A model generated the notes under the pieces. That model was not told the origin of the DNA. It saw only the letters and a list, made by a program, of their open reading frames with translations, and made no database searches. Of a stretch of 64,000 nucleotides of DNA, positions 8,409 to 17,771 are shown piece after piece (the first letter of the stretch is position 1; each line of letters begins with the position of its first letter). Position numbers and translations under genes: made by a program. This DNA comes from Bowmanella pacifica. GTDB lineage: Bacteria; Pseudomonadota; Gammaproteobacteria; Enterobacterales; Alteromonadaceae. Where the stretch lies: contig NZ_BMLS01000004.1 of the NCBI RefSeq assembly GCF_014645355.1, positions 62,001-126,000 on the forward strand, read 5' to 3'.

Positions 8409-11400
8409 CTAACCCTGACTGACAGCCCTTTGGGGTCGGCGTTGCAGGTGGGGGCTTGCCATACCCAACAAAAATATTGTTCCAATCAGATACCAGGCGC
8501 GGTAATCAGGTTCGATAGTTGAGGCTTTTTGTACTTCCTCAAGTTGTTGTCCTTGCACCTGCTGGGCGGCGTTAGCTGGACTGGCTGTTGCAGGCGAACT
8601 GACCGGCGGTGCCAGACCGAAACCGAGCGACTGCTGACTAACAAAGTCCTTAAATTTCTGATTGTCGGTAAACAGATCATGGCGACTGGCCAGATCCTGG
8701 TATTCCTCCAACATCCTTTTTAAGGTTTGCTCATCTGTTTGCCAGTAGCCTTTACGCACGGCTTCCAGCATCCGTTCCAATATCTGCGCCATGGCATCTG
8801 CATTATGTGTTTCGAAAAAGGTCTTCATATCGAGTTGATACTTGTCCTCCACATAGACATCAAAAAATTCCTGCCATTGATCGTCTCTTATTGCCTCTGG
8901 CGTCATCACCTCCCATCCCCACATATTGTTCATCCGGTCCAGGATAGCCGTCGCACCGGCATAACCAGCCTCTTGCATGGCACCTATCCAGCGTGGATGA
9001 AAGTAGCGACTACGCATTTCTTGATTAAGAAAGTCCGCCATAGTCTGACTTTTCACATCGTCGGCACGGCGTAGGTTAGACACATACATTTCTGGCGTTT
9101 GACCATCCAGGTGGCGCACAGCCAGCCCCACACCGCCAAAATACTGGAAGGGGTCATCGTTGGTCATTAACGCATAGAGGTTAGTGGAACGGGAGAAAAT
9201 GACGCCCTCGGTGCCTGACAAGGCTTTGCCGTACAAACCAAAGTCAGCCACATTTTCACTCCAGCGCGCTTCATCTTTGCCGAAAGCAAATCCCATACGG
9301 CGTAAGTATGTTTGTGCCATATCAGAGTCATCTTCCCAGGTATCAGACGCCAGCGCTTTACCCGCCAGCCCCGTGCCGTAGGCACCCGATTCATTGGAGA
9401 AAATTCTCACCGAAGACAGGTAGTCGGCATCTTCATCCGTTTTACCGCTTTCCAGCAGCTGATTTTTCAGCACACTGGCATGCCTGAATACAAAGTTGTT
9501 TTCCTCTTTCAGCCTGGCGACTTTATCTATGGCGTCGGCCAGCCACAGAATCACATTAGGGAACGCATCCCTGTATAATCCCGTTGCCGACACCACCACA
9601 TCAATACGGGGCCGCTTTAGCTCGCTGTATGGAATAATCTCAGTATCGGTAATCTGCCCTTGCGCATTCCATACCGGCTTCACGCCAAGGGCATAGAGGA
9701 TCTGCGCTTCCAAGGCCCCCTGATGGCGCATGGTTTCCAGTGACCACAAGGAAAATGCCAGCTTTTGCGGATAACGGCCATGCTTCGCTACGTAATCCGC
9801 AATAGTTTGCTCCATTACGGCGACCCCGGCCTGATACGCTTCAGGCGATGGTACTTTAGAGGGATTAAAACCAATCAAATTACGACCAGTGGGCGCAGCT
9901 TGCGGATTACGGATGGGATCGCCCCCATAAGAAACCGGAATGTAGCGGCCGTTTAATGCAGCCAACAGGTTTTCTACCTCCGCAATTTTCTGAAAATTAT
10001 CCCAGTGTTGACGCCCTTCGTTAAGCTTGGTTTGCAGTGACGCTGACAGGTTAGGCAGGGGTTGTCCTAAGAGGTAATTACGTAACAACTGAAAGCCATC
10101 AATGGCTTCCAAGGCAAGCACCCCATTTTTATCCTGTCGCAAGCCAGCCTGCAGCGTTAATTCTTGTTGCTGCTCATATTGCGCAGCCTCTTGCATAAAG
10201 GGCTCACCAAGAATCTGCAGTATAGTACTGTACAAATGTGCATCCTGAGGCAGTAGCCCAAAGGTATGCACGCCCAGCGGCTGACTTTGTTCACTAAGCG
10301 CATTGAGATGGTCCTGTATTTTACTGAGTTGCTCTGCAAAATTGTCCACCAACTGCTGTTTGGTGAGCGCCAGGTCAGCGAGAATATTCAGCTCATCGGC
10401 CAGCTCTATGATCTTGTTCCGGGTATTGTCCCGCGTTTGTCCCTGCTCCAACATCAGGTGGTTGTTGATAAGCTCATTGAGTTTCGCCACATCGGCATAC
10501 AAACCGGCTTTGGCAAACCCTGGAGTTAGGTGACTTAGCATGGTCGCCCGCCCCCGCCGTTTGGCCTGCATTGCTTCCCCAACGTTATCGATAATGTAAG
10601 GGTAAAACACTGGCAGATTACCTATGGCCAGATTTGGCGCGTCAAACACAGATAAGCCTCGCTCTTTGCCCATCAGCCATTCTTGCGAGCCATGCGTACC
10701 TAGGTGAATCAGCGCGTTGGCACCAAAGACCTCGCGGGTATACAGGTAAATCGCCAGATAGCTGTGATTAATGGGTGTCTTGGTACTATGGTAAGAAGCC
10801 GCATGCTCTTTTGCCGTCTCTCCCCTAACACCCTGTGGCAATACAATCAGATTGCCCAATTGCATACGCGGGATAACAAACTGCTGCTGTCCATTATGTT
10901 CGGTCAGCATATTACTTTCGGTTGCCTCACCCCAGCGCTCAATAATAGGGGTACGAACAGACTCCGGCAGACGATTGAACCAGTCCTGATAAGTCTGTAG
11001 CGGCAAATAATCCGCCAAGCCTTTGTCTATCAAGCTGGCACTGTTCTCGTTACGGTAATAAGGGCGCAGTAGCTGGCCAGCTGCCTCAATTAAATGCTGC
11101 GCATCAGGGCTATCAACCTGGTATCCCTGCTCACGCATGGCCCTGGCTATTTCTGCGATAGAAGCGGGTACATCCAAGAAGGCTGCACCAATGTTCTTTT
11201 CACCAGGGGGGTAGTTCCAAATGAAAGTAGCTATCTTTTTATCTGCATTGCCGATATGTCTTAGGTTGGCGTGGTTGAAAGCACGCTCTACCAGCGCATC
11301 CATCTGTTCCTGCATAACCACCTTACGGCCACCTTTGTTAGCCGCGATAATCTGCGGGTCGGTGCTGCCGGTATCTTCCGGCATCACCAGGAAGAAGGGG

Positions 11401-12329
11401 GTCAAGCCAGGAGAAATACCGGCATGATCGGCAGCAAAGGCTTCCTCATCACCCTCGGTATAATTCAGCGCATGTAAAACCGGTACGGCGAGCCGCTCAA
11501 ATTCCTTACGACGCTTTTCCACATAGTGCAACGAGCGATAGTTAATCAACAAATCCGGACGGGTAGCCCCTTGTGCGTCTTGCAGCAACTCGGTGTAATT
11601 CAGCGCTTGGTCTTCCCCTTCAAAGAAAAAGCCAAAGGCCTTACCGCCCCTACGCTCAATTCCCCTTATCATGGCATCAACAATTTGCTGCTGCTCGTAA
11701 TCCACCACAGAGCGATGTATGGCAATACCGACCAGGGGCTGGTTGTTTTTTACTTGCAGTGAGGCAAAAAAGCGCCCTTCATCGTCGGTCACCTGATTGG
11801 GGAAGTCTGGGTGATAAAGTCCAACATCAGGTATTAGAACCGGCGGTTCAGGTTGCTTTTCTGTCAACGCAAAAACCTGCGAACTCAGGTACAACATCAG
11901 GTTGCGATAATTGTTGCGCCCGGCATTGCTGAAATACTTCGTCACCAAGCTATGTTGTTGGGTAGGCAATCCCTGGTTCATCGTCTGGTTTTGCGGATCG
12001 CCAAGACTGACCACCGGCACGGCAGGAAACTGGCTCAGCAAGGGCTGATATTTGCCAAACATAAATCCAGAAAGTGCCGGGTTAATACCATCAAGCAGAA
12101 TTAGATCGGCATTTCCCCATTCCTCTGCGACTTGCGCTTCGCTTTTGCCTTTGGCACTAAAACGCTCGAGCTTAAAAGGTTGATCCGCCGCCAAGGATTC
12201 AAGCAAGTCCCCCTTAGCTTTAGCGGCATGGCCAGACATCATCAGCAACACCGTTTTTGACGCTTCTGTCTTGTCGGCGGTGACCGAGAAACTGAGTAAA
12301 CTTAACAGAAGAATAAACCACCGATTCAT
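8409..12329 (-). CDS. Exported CobN/HmuS-like chelatase-family protein
   Basis: This 1306-residue protein belongs to the CobN / magnesium-chelatase H family, with the signature GTHGSQEWLMGKERG (His 546 to Trp 551 region) and the C-terminal WGWEVMTPEAIRDDQW block. Unlike cytosolic cobaltochelatase CobN, it begins with a cleavable-looking signal peptide (1-18, SVTA) and ends with a hydrophobic anchor (about 1278-1293) followed by Arg-rich residues. It should therefore lie in the periplasm, tethered to the inner membrane. It is third in an operon after an ExbB-like and a DUF2149 protein (4-nt overlap) and faces a TonB receptor. This matches the Bacteroidetes HmuS context, where the protein is thought to remove metal from haem. 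Its substrate here is inferred; no CobS/CobT partners are in the window. Confidence 0.85.
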   Translation of the reverse strand: MNRWFILLLSLLSFSVTADKTEASKTVLLMMSGHAAKAKGDLLESLAADQPFKLERFSAKGKSEAQVAEEWGNADLILLDGINPALSGFMFGKYQPLLSQFPAVPVVSLGDPQNQTMNQGLPTQQHSLVTKYFSNAGRNNYRNLMLYLSSQVFALTEKQPEPPVLIPDVGLYHPDFPNQVTDDEGRFFASLQVKNNQPLVGIAIHRSVVDYEQQQIVDAMIRGIERRGGKAFGFFFEGEDQALNYTELLQDAQGATRPDLLINYRSLHYVEKRRKEFERLAVPVLHALNYTEGDEEAFAADHAGISPGLTPFFLVMPEDTGSTDPQIIAANKGGRKVVMQEQMDALVERAFNHANLRHIGNADKKIATFIWNYPPGEKNIGAAFLDVPASIAEIARAMREQGYQVDSPDAQHLIEAAGQLLRPYYRNENSASLIDKGLADYLPLQTYQDWFNRLPESVRTPIIERWGEATESNMLTEHNGQQQFVIPRMQLGNLIVLPQGVRGETAKEHAASYHSTKTPINHSYLAIYLYTREVFGANALIHLGTHGSQEWLMGKERGLSVFDAPNLAIGNLPVFYPYIIDNVGEAMQAKRRGRATMLSHLTPGFAKAGLYADVAKLNELINNHLMLEQGQTRDNTRNKIIELADELNILADLALTKQQLVDNFAEQLSKIQDHLNALSEQSQPLGVHTFGLLPQDAHLYSTILQILGEPFMQEAAQYEQQQELTLQAGLRQDKNGVLALEAIDGFQLLRNYLLGQPLPNLSASLQTKLNEGRQHWDNFQKIAEVENLLAALNGRYIPVSYGGDPIRNPQAAPTGRNLIGFNPSKVPSPEAYQAGVAVMEQTIADYVAKHGRYPQKLAFSLWSLETMRHQGALEAQILYALGVKPVWNAQGQITDTEIIPYSELKRPRIDVVVSATGLYRDAFPNVILWLADAIDKVARLKEENNFVFRHASVLKNQLLESGKTDEDADYLSSVRIFSNESGAYGTGLAGKALASDTWEDDSDMAQTYLRRMGFAFGKDEARWSENVADFGLYGKALSGTEGVIFSRSTNLYALMTNDDPFQYFGGVGLAVRHLDGQTPEMYVSNLRRADDVKSQTMADFLNQEMRSRYFHPRWIGAMQEAGYAGATAILDRMNNMWGWEVMTPEAIRDDQWQEFFDVYVEDKYQLDMKTFFETHNADAMAQILERMLEAVRKGYWQTDEQTLKRMLEEYQDLASRHDLFTDNQKFKDFVSQQSLGFGLAPPVSSPATASPANAAQQVQGQQLEEVQKASTIEPDYRAWYLIGTIFLLGMASPHLQRRPQRAVSQG

Positions 12330-12670
12330 GGTTTAACCTCCGAAGAAGAAGCGGAGGTTTCCTGCCCCTCGGGCACATAGACAAAACTGCCATCGGCCAT
12401 TCTGTAGGCAACGCCGGCTCGCATCCCTTCGCCTGCGCCTATTTCACCACTGGCTTTGTATTGCTTAATTTCCTTACCTTGCTTAACAATCATTTGCATA
12501 TCTTCCTGGCCGGGATTTTTGATCACCGTCACATCCTCGGTTGAAAATACGCTAAGGGGATTTTGCGCAATGGAGATAAGCAAAGCCGCAATGATCACCA
12601 AAAAGACATCCACCAGGTTGACCGCACTAATGATGGGGTTCAGTTCTTCATCTTCGTTAAGAAACTTCAT
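12326..12670 (-). CDS. DUF2149 protein (ExbD-like, HmuU-type)
   Basis: This 114-residue protein has a single transmembrane segment (about 17-36) carrying an acidic residue, NLVDVFLVI, as in ExbD/TolR/MotB-like proton-channel partners. A small periplasmic domain follows. The sequence pattern fits DUF2149, known mainly from operons with CobN-like and MotA/ExbB-like genes. It overlaps the upstream ExbB-like gene by 1 nt and the downstream chelatase gene by 4 nt, implying tight co-translation. The likely role is half of an energising complex for the receptor or chelatase (inference). Confidence 0.85.
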   Translation of the reverse strand: MKFLNEDEELNPIISAVNLVDVFLVIIAALLISIAQNPLSVFSTEDVTVIKNPGQEDMQMIVKQGKEIKQYKASGEIGAGEGMRAGVAYRMADGSFVYVPEGQETSASSSEVKP

Positions 12671-13200
12671 CAGCTTTCCGCCTTGAGCTTGCGGATATTA
12701 ATCAGCTCCGACGCAAACCAACGCTTTTTCACCGATGCCGGCCAAAAGGTCAAAGTGGCAATTACAAGCCCCCAAATAACCGCGGCAAAGGCAATGATAA
12801 GGTTCTCACTGATCCCTTGAATATTGCCATCAGCCAGGGATTGCAGCGCAGGTCCCATAGGAATCATGGTGGCTATAAGACCGAGCATGGGCGAAACGCG
12901 AGTAACGATGCGCAAATTTTCCAGCCTCTTTAACGCATAGACTTCCAGTTCATCTTCAGAGGCGCTGGGATTGGCCGCAAAGTAATTATGAATTGGATAG
13001 CCTGACAGCCAGCCAAGCTGCTTGTTTTCGATTTGTCGCAGGTATTGAATAGCGTTTTTCTTACGCACCGAATAAAGCGAGACAAAACGGCCCAAAGCAA
13101 ATATTGCGTAAACAAACAACGCAATGATCACCAGCAATACGGGGGTCATCAGCATGGCAGAGATATCCGCCATCATGGTCTCAATATGTTGAATATTCAT
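12670..13200 (-). CDS. MotA/TolQ/ExbB-like proton channel protein (HmuT-type)
   Basis: This 176-residue protein has one N-terminal transmembrane helix (LLVIIALFVYAIFALGRFV), a cytoplasmic loop, and two C-terminal helices. SPMLGLIATMIPMGPALQSLADG and AFAAVIWGLVIATLTFWPASV correspond to the conserved ExbB/TolQ/MotA block. I start it at MNIQHIETM (13200); the longer frame from TTG 13272 would run into the promoter region. It is the first gene of the operon with the DUF2149 and CobN-like proteins, so a dedicated proton-driven module is likely. Confidence 0.85.
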   Translation of the reverse strand: MNIQHIETMMADISAMLMTPVLLVIIALFVYAIFALGRFVSLYSVRKKNAIQYLRQIENKQLGWLSGYPIHNYFAANPSASEDELEVYALKRLENLRIVTRVSPMLGLIATMIPMGPALQSLADGNIQGISENLIIAFAAVIWGLVIATLTFWPASVKKRWFASELINIRKLKAES

Positions 13201-13284
13201 AAAGTTACTGTTGATTCCAAAGGGACAAAATGCATACGACCGGATTCTAGCAAAGTTAACCACCACAGACAATACGAATACAAC

Positions 13285-13299
13285 TGAGAATAATTCTCA
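13285..13299. promoter_or_regulatory. Fur-box-like palindrome
   Basis: The 15-bp sequence TGAGAATAATTCTCA is a perfect 7-1-7 inverted repeat. It matches the Fur 7-1-7 consensus TGATAATNATTATCA at all but two symmetric positions. It lies between the divergent receptor and ExbB-like/CobN-like operons and can control both. Confidence 0.8.
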
Positions 13300-13305
13300 A
13301 CCGTA

Positions 13306-13334
13306 TTGACATCATTTTGTTTGCTCCTTAACAT
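13306..13334 (+). promoter_or_regulatory. Putative promoter of the TonB receptor gene
   Basis: A consensus -35 TTGACA (13306-13311) and TAACAT (13329-13334) are spaced by 17 bp. The Fur-like palindrome ends 6 bp upstream of the -35. Confidence 0.6.
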
Positions 13335-13372
13335 GCCCCGCATCCCCTCCCAGTCATTAAGTAAGGAACCTT

Positions 13373-15556
13373 ATGTTCAAGCCAGCCATGCTTGCCATGT
13401 CAATCAGCAGCGCGTTGTTTGTCTCCATCCACATCCACGCCGATGAACAAGTCGGTGAGTCCGCCAATGAACATGAAGTGATAGTCATCAGCGGAAACCG
13501 GATTGCCAAGCCGTTGAAAGACGTGGCAGGCACCATCAATGTCGTCACCGCTGAGGATATAGAGAATTTGAGCATCAACGACATGAACCAGTTGTTTAAC
13601 TACGAACCCGGCGTTTCTGTCACCGGTCGGTCAGGTGGCGCACAAAATGTCATTGTGCGCGGCATGGGAGGCGATCGGGTACTGATGATCAAAGACGGCA
13701 TGCGTATGAATGAAGGATATGGTGCCAACGGTTTGAACGACATTGTAGGCCGCGGTTTTATCGACACCGACACCTTAAAACAGGTAGAAGTCGCCAAAGG
13801 TGCAGCTTCTTCCCTTTATGGTTCAGACGCGCTGGGCGGCATTGTGGTCTTTACCACCAAGGATGCCAGTGACTACCTTGAAGACGGTGAACATGTAGCT
13901 GGACGTACTAAGCTCAGTTACAGCGACCTTACCAATCAGTTCGGTCAGGCGGGCACCCTGGCGCTACGCTATGGGGATACCGAACACTTACTCAATGCCA
14001 GCTTTCGTCAGGGTGAGGAAGAGCAAAATTATCATGGTAGTGCGACGCCGTTTGATATCGACAGCCGCAGTTTGTTGTACAAGGGAAAGCTCCACTTAAC
14101 CGAGACCGACAGCCTGACCTTGCTGGCAGATTTCTGGCAACAGGATACCCTGGGTGACAGTGCTGATGGTCTGCTAGCCTATTTCCGGGGTTTGGATAAG
14201 TATGGCTATCAGATAGTAAGGGAGAATAACGAGGGAGAAAAAGAAACCCAGTCATTTAAGCTTAACTATCACTCCGATGCCCAGCGTGTATGGCATGATT
14301 ATCTGGATATCAATCTCTACAGGAATAAGAGCAGCCAGGCAGATACCGAGTACGGCAAACTGGATATTGATGCTCCCATGTTTGGAGTGAAAGAAGTCAG
14401 AGACATGTGGCAAACGGCGCTGTTCGAACAAGACACCTGGGGCCTGCTATCAAATGCCAGCAAAAAGCTTAATCACAACCACACCCTGGGTTTCGGGCTT
14501 GATATCGAACATACCGAGAGCCTGCGTTCAGTGCACGAATTGCGTATCGCCGACGGTAATACCACCCGGGATCTCAGCACCAGTAAGTTCCCCACCAATG
14601 ATACCAGGCGCTATGGCCTGTTTATTAACGACGAAATACGCCTGCTTGATGAGCGACTAACGGTGACACCGGGTGTACGCTTTGACAGCTATAAAATGGA
14701 TCCCAATGGGGCCAAGAAGCTGGATGGCAGTGAGTTTGCGGTTATTGATGAACAGCATTTTTCATTAAACCTAGGCGCACTGTACAGCCTCAATCCTATG
14801 CTTAACTTGTATGCCCAGTACGGCCAGGGTTTCAAGGTTCCCGCCTACGATCTGGCCTATATTGAACATGCCTTGCAGCCCACTTCTACCTATGCGTATG
14901 AAATAGTACCCAGTGATAAAGACTTGGCACCAGAGCAAAGCGATACCTATGAGTTTGGCCTGCGTGGTCATATTGGTGACGTCACCATTAATGGCGCACT
15001 ATTTTACAGCAAGTACGACAACTTTTTGTCTACCGTGCTGCTAAGCAGTGAAACCATACTGGACAACAATGGCGACTTCTCCCACCTGTTTGAAAAGTAT
15101 CAGTATCAAAATCTTGAATCTGTGACCATAAAAGGCGCAGAACTGAGCCTGAACTGGTATATCAATGATGCGTGGTCTGTACAGGCAAATGCAGCCTATC
15201 AGGACGGTAAAAACGACGAAAGCGATGAATACCTGCATTCCATTAATCCGCTGTCAGGATTGCTGGGCTTAAGTTATCAGGATGAGGACCTCAGTTCCCA
15301 TTTAGTACTCAACTGGGCTAAGGCTATGAGCAAAGTTAATCAAGGCGAAACCCGCTCAAGTGGCTATGGTGCACTGGACTGGCTGCTCAGCTACCAGATA
15401 ACTGACAGTCTGCGCGTAAATCTGGCGGCCAATAACCTGCTCGACAAAGAATACCTTCGCTATAGCAGTATTGCCGGTCGCGCCGAAGGTAGCGATCTGA
15501 GTTCACTGGCCGAAACAGGCAGAAATTACACCGCCAGCGTGCAGGTTAGTTTCTGA
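13373..15556 (+). CDS. TonB-dependent receptor, haem/haemoglobin-receptor type
   Basis: A 727-residue outer-membrane receptor: signal peptide (about 1-23), TonB-box region VIVISGN, plug domain (about 45-155, with VIVRGMGGDRVLMIKDGMR and AKGAASSLYGSDALGG), then a 22-strand barrel ending in the C-terminal Phe of VQVSF. Haem receptors carry FRAP and NPNL boxes around a conserved His. Here the equivalents are FKVPAYD (from 487) and APEQSDTYEFG (near 518), with His 499 between them. Haem or another metalloporphyrin is therefore the best guess for its ligand. It is divergent from the CobN-like operon under a Fur-like site. Confidence 0.85.
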   Translation: MFKPAMLAMSISSALFVSIHIHADEQVGESANEHEVIVISGNRIAKPLKDVAGTINVVTAEDIENLSINDMNQLFNYEPGVSVTGRSGGAQNVIVRGMGGDRVLMIKDGMRMNEGYGANGLNDIVGRGFIDTDTLKQVEVAKGAASSLYGSDALGGIVVFTTKDASDYLEDGEHVAGRTKLSYSDLTNQFGQAGTLALRYGDTEHLLNASFRQGEEEQNYHGSATPFDIDSRSLLYKGKLHLTETDSLTLLADFWQQDTLGDSADGLLAYFRGLDKYGYQIVRENNEGEKETQSFKLNYHSDAQRVWHDYLDINLYRNKSSQADTEYGKLDIDAPMFGVKEVRDMWQTALFEQDTWGLLSNASKKLNHNHTLGFGLDIEHTESLRSVHELRIADGNTTRDLSTSKFPTNDTRRYGLFINDEIRLLDERLTVTPGVRFDSYKMDPNGAKKLDGSEFAVIDEQHFSLNLGALYSLNPMLNLYAQYGQGFKVPAYDLAYIEHALQPTSTYAYEIVPSDKDLAPEQSDTYEFGLRGHIGDVTINGALFYSKYDNFLSTVLLSSETILDNNGDFSHLFEKYQYQNLESVTIKGAELSLNWYINDAWSVQANAAYQDGKNDESDEYLHSINPLSGLLGLSYQDEDLSSHLVLNWAKAMSKVNQGETRSSGYGALDWLLSYQITDSLRVNLAANNLLDKEYLRYSSIAGRAEGSDLSSLAETGRNYTASVQVSF

Positions 15557-15571
15557 CCTGCTTGTTTCCCC

Positions 15572-15594
15572 AGGCCCGGGACTGCCGGGCCTTT
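15572..15594 (+). terminator. Terminator after the TonB receptor
   Basis: An 8-bp GC-rich stem (15572-15579 with 15585-15592) is followed by a short T run, 16 nt after the stop codon and just before the convergent pdsS stop. Confidence 0.6.
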
Positions 15595-15611
15595 CGCGAC
15601 TCTGCGCGTCT

Positions 15612-17771
15612 TCACACCAGAGGAATGCTTACCTTAACGGTAACTCCATCTCCCTTCTGATTGTCGGTTAATGCTATGCTGCCATGATGGAACTCGGTGA
15701 TCAGTCTGGCGATATACAAGCCTAATCCCAGGTGCGGCTGCCCAGGCTGCCCGGTTCTGACCGACACCATGGAATCAAATAAGCGGCCACGCATTTCGGT
15801 GGGTAACAACGGGCCGGTATTACTGATATGCAGAACCGCCTTACGCCCCTGACGCTGCAAACTGATGTCCACCGGCGTACCAGGCGCAGCAAACTCCACC
15901 GCATTAGCCACCAGCTTATCCAGCAACTGCGCAAATAGCTCAGGAGCACCGTCCACCTTAAGCTTGTTATCAAGGATATCAAGCTGCAACAACGTGTCGG
16001 AATAAGCCAGTTGATAGCCTTGCACACAACCAGCCAGAACGTCGTCCAGTAAATACTCGTGCCGCTCTACCGTTTGCAAACTTTGCTCTAAACGGGTGGC
16101 TTCGCTCATATTGGTCAGTATTAAAGACAACCGGTTTAACCCTTCCTGAGCGCGCTGCAGGTAAACGGAGTCGGCCAGTTTTTCCTCTTCCATCTGCAAA
16201 GTTTCCAGAGAGGAACGCACAACAGCAACAGGGGTACGCAGCTCGTGGGATAAACGCGACGACATACTTTCCAGGTAATGGTGATACTGACCTAAGCGCT
16301 GCACCATATCAGCCACGGTACGCGACAAATCGCCGATTTCATCCTGAACGTCGGAGGCTTTTAGCTGGCTACGAATACGTCCTTGCTCATCAATGGCCTG
16401 ATCGGCCTGATCACGTAAACGGCGGATCCGACTGGAAATTCTGGACGCCAGTAAAAACAAGCCCAGGGTACCAAGCAACATCACCGCGAGCATCAGAGTG
16501 AATAGTTTCTCCAACGCCAGATTACGTAGGCTGCGTATACCGTTAGTCGTTTCTTCGGCAATCACCGCCCCCATGACCTTTTCATCAATATACACAGGGT
16601 ACGCCGCCGCCAGAACCACGGCCTTGCTGTCCGGGGTTAAACGCCAACTGGAGCCCGGCTGGCCCGCCAGCGCCTGTTCAATATGGCTGCCCTGCAGATT
16701 TGCCACATCATAAAGTTCATCAATAAAATCACTGGGGGGACGGGTCAGAAATTTATAATACAGCGGATACAACCAGCGCTGGGCTACTTGCCCCCACCAG
16801 CTGTCATCTTTGCTGGTCGCCGGGCGGCTCCAGATGCCGTCGGAATTTTTAATATCACCAGATTTGGCCAATACCCGTTGATGCTGATCCACCACCCAGA
16901 TGCGTGAATTGGTATGTCCAAGCCCTTTGATAATCTGTTCAATCTCAGGAGAAGGCACCAACACAGTCCCCAGCTTGTCCTCTTCCCACACACTGGACGT
17001 ACCAATAGTTGCTACCGGCTGTCCGCCCGGCTTGTCCACATCGGTAATGGCAAAACTCAGCTTGCTACCTAGCAGCTCAAGAGGAATACGCAGTTCAATG
17101 TTGTAGCCCTGCTCGGTTTCCAGCCAGGCCCCCTGAATTCGGCTCTCCGGTCTCAGCGCTTTATTGGTTTGCCCGGCGTCTACGCTCATTTCATAGGGCG
17201 TCAGCCAACCGGGTTTGTTGGTGGCAATCAGGTAACGACGAAAATCCCCCGCCGGGGTGGTGAAGGCAATCTGCAGGTAGTCATTGTTATCCACGCTCAG
17301 ACTGTTGGCCGAGCGATAAATCACAACATCATCAGACACCTCAAAATAGGCGTATAAATACTGTCGATACTTGCCAATCATATGCTTAAAACTCAGCGAG
17401 GTTGGCTGATAGGCATTACTCTGAAAAATGACATAATCCTGACCGTATTGCAGCGCGTGCTGCTGCTGGCGCCAGTCAGACAAATCCCCGTCAAGACGGA
17501 TGGGATCAACAATAGGATAGGCATAGAGATCGCGGCCTTTTTCGACGCTTAGGTAACTGGCCTGAGCATCAAACAGCTTAGGCCGTTCGTGCAAAGCGGT
17601 CGCTACCGCCCTGACGGTACCCAGTAAGGTTCGCTCCTGACCGGCACGCAGGTACTTCTCCATTTCCCAGACATATTCATAGCCCAACCAGGGAATACTG
17701 AACAGGAAGCCGGACAATAGCAGCAGCTTAAAACGCAGGCCAAAGAAATGAAACTTACGCGACACCCGCAT
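15612..17771 (-). CDS. pdsS: Proteobacterial dedicated sortase system histidine kinase
   Basis: A 719-residue membrane sensor kinase: transmembrane helix near residues 13-30, a large periplasmic region including a CBM9-like stretch (PIVDPIRLDGDLSDW, near 80), a second membrane helix (about 434-455), HAMP, HisKA with LSHELRTPVAV (His near 509), and an ATPase domain ending LGLGLYIARLITEFHHGS. The N-terminal YVWEMEKYLRAGQERTLL followed by AVATALHERPKLFD is characteristic of the PdsS family (TIGR03785 by recollection). It overlaps pdsR by 1 nt. No sortase or LPXTG target gene is nearby. Confidence 0.85.
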   Translation of the reverse strand: MRVSRKFHFFGLRFKLLLLSGFLFSIPWLGYEYVWEMEKYLRAGQERTLLGTVRAVATALHERPKLFDAQASYLSVEKGRDLYAYPIVDPIRLDGDLSDWRQQQHALQYGQDYVIFQSNAYQPTSLSFKHMIGKYRQYLYAYFEVSDDVVIYRSANSLSVDNNDYLQIAFTTPAGDFRRYLIATNKPGWLTPYEMSVDAGQTNKALRPESRIQGAWLETEQGYNIELRIPLELLGSKLSFAITDVDKPGGQPVATIGTSSVWEEDKLGTVLVPSPEIEQIIKGLGHTNSRIWVVDQHQRVLAKSGDIKNSDGIWSRPATSKDDSWWGQVAQRWLYPLYYKFLTRPPSDFIDELYDVANLQGSHIEQALAGQPGSSWRLTPDSKAVVLAAAYPVYIDEKVMGAVIAEETTNGIRSLRNLALEKLFTLMLAVMLLGTLGLFLLASRISSRIRRLRDQADQAIDEQGRIRSQLKASDVQDEIGDLSRTVADMVQRLGQYHHYLESMSSRLSHELRTPVAVVRSSLETLQMEEEKLADSVYLQRAQEGLNRLSLILTNMSEATRLEQSLQTVERHEYLLDDVLAGCVQGYQLAYSDTLLQLDILDNKLKVDGAPELFAQLLDKLVANAVEFAAPGTPVDISLQRQGRKAVLHISNTGPLLPTEMRGRLFDSMVSVRTGQPGQPHLGLGLYIARLITEFHHGSIALTDNQKGDGVTVKVSIPLV

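Noticed and set aside
8409..12329. Cytosolic aerobic cobaltochelatase subunit for B12 synthesis
   Set aside because: Signal peptide, membrane anchor, TonB receptor context and lack of any cob genes argue against it.
13200..13272. Longer N-terminus of the ExbB-like protein from TTG 13272
   Set aside because: It would place a rare start in the promoter region close to the Fur site and adds residues unlike the family.
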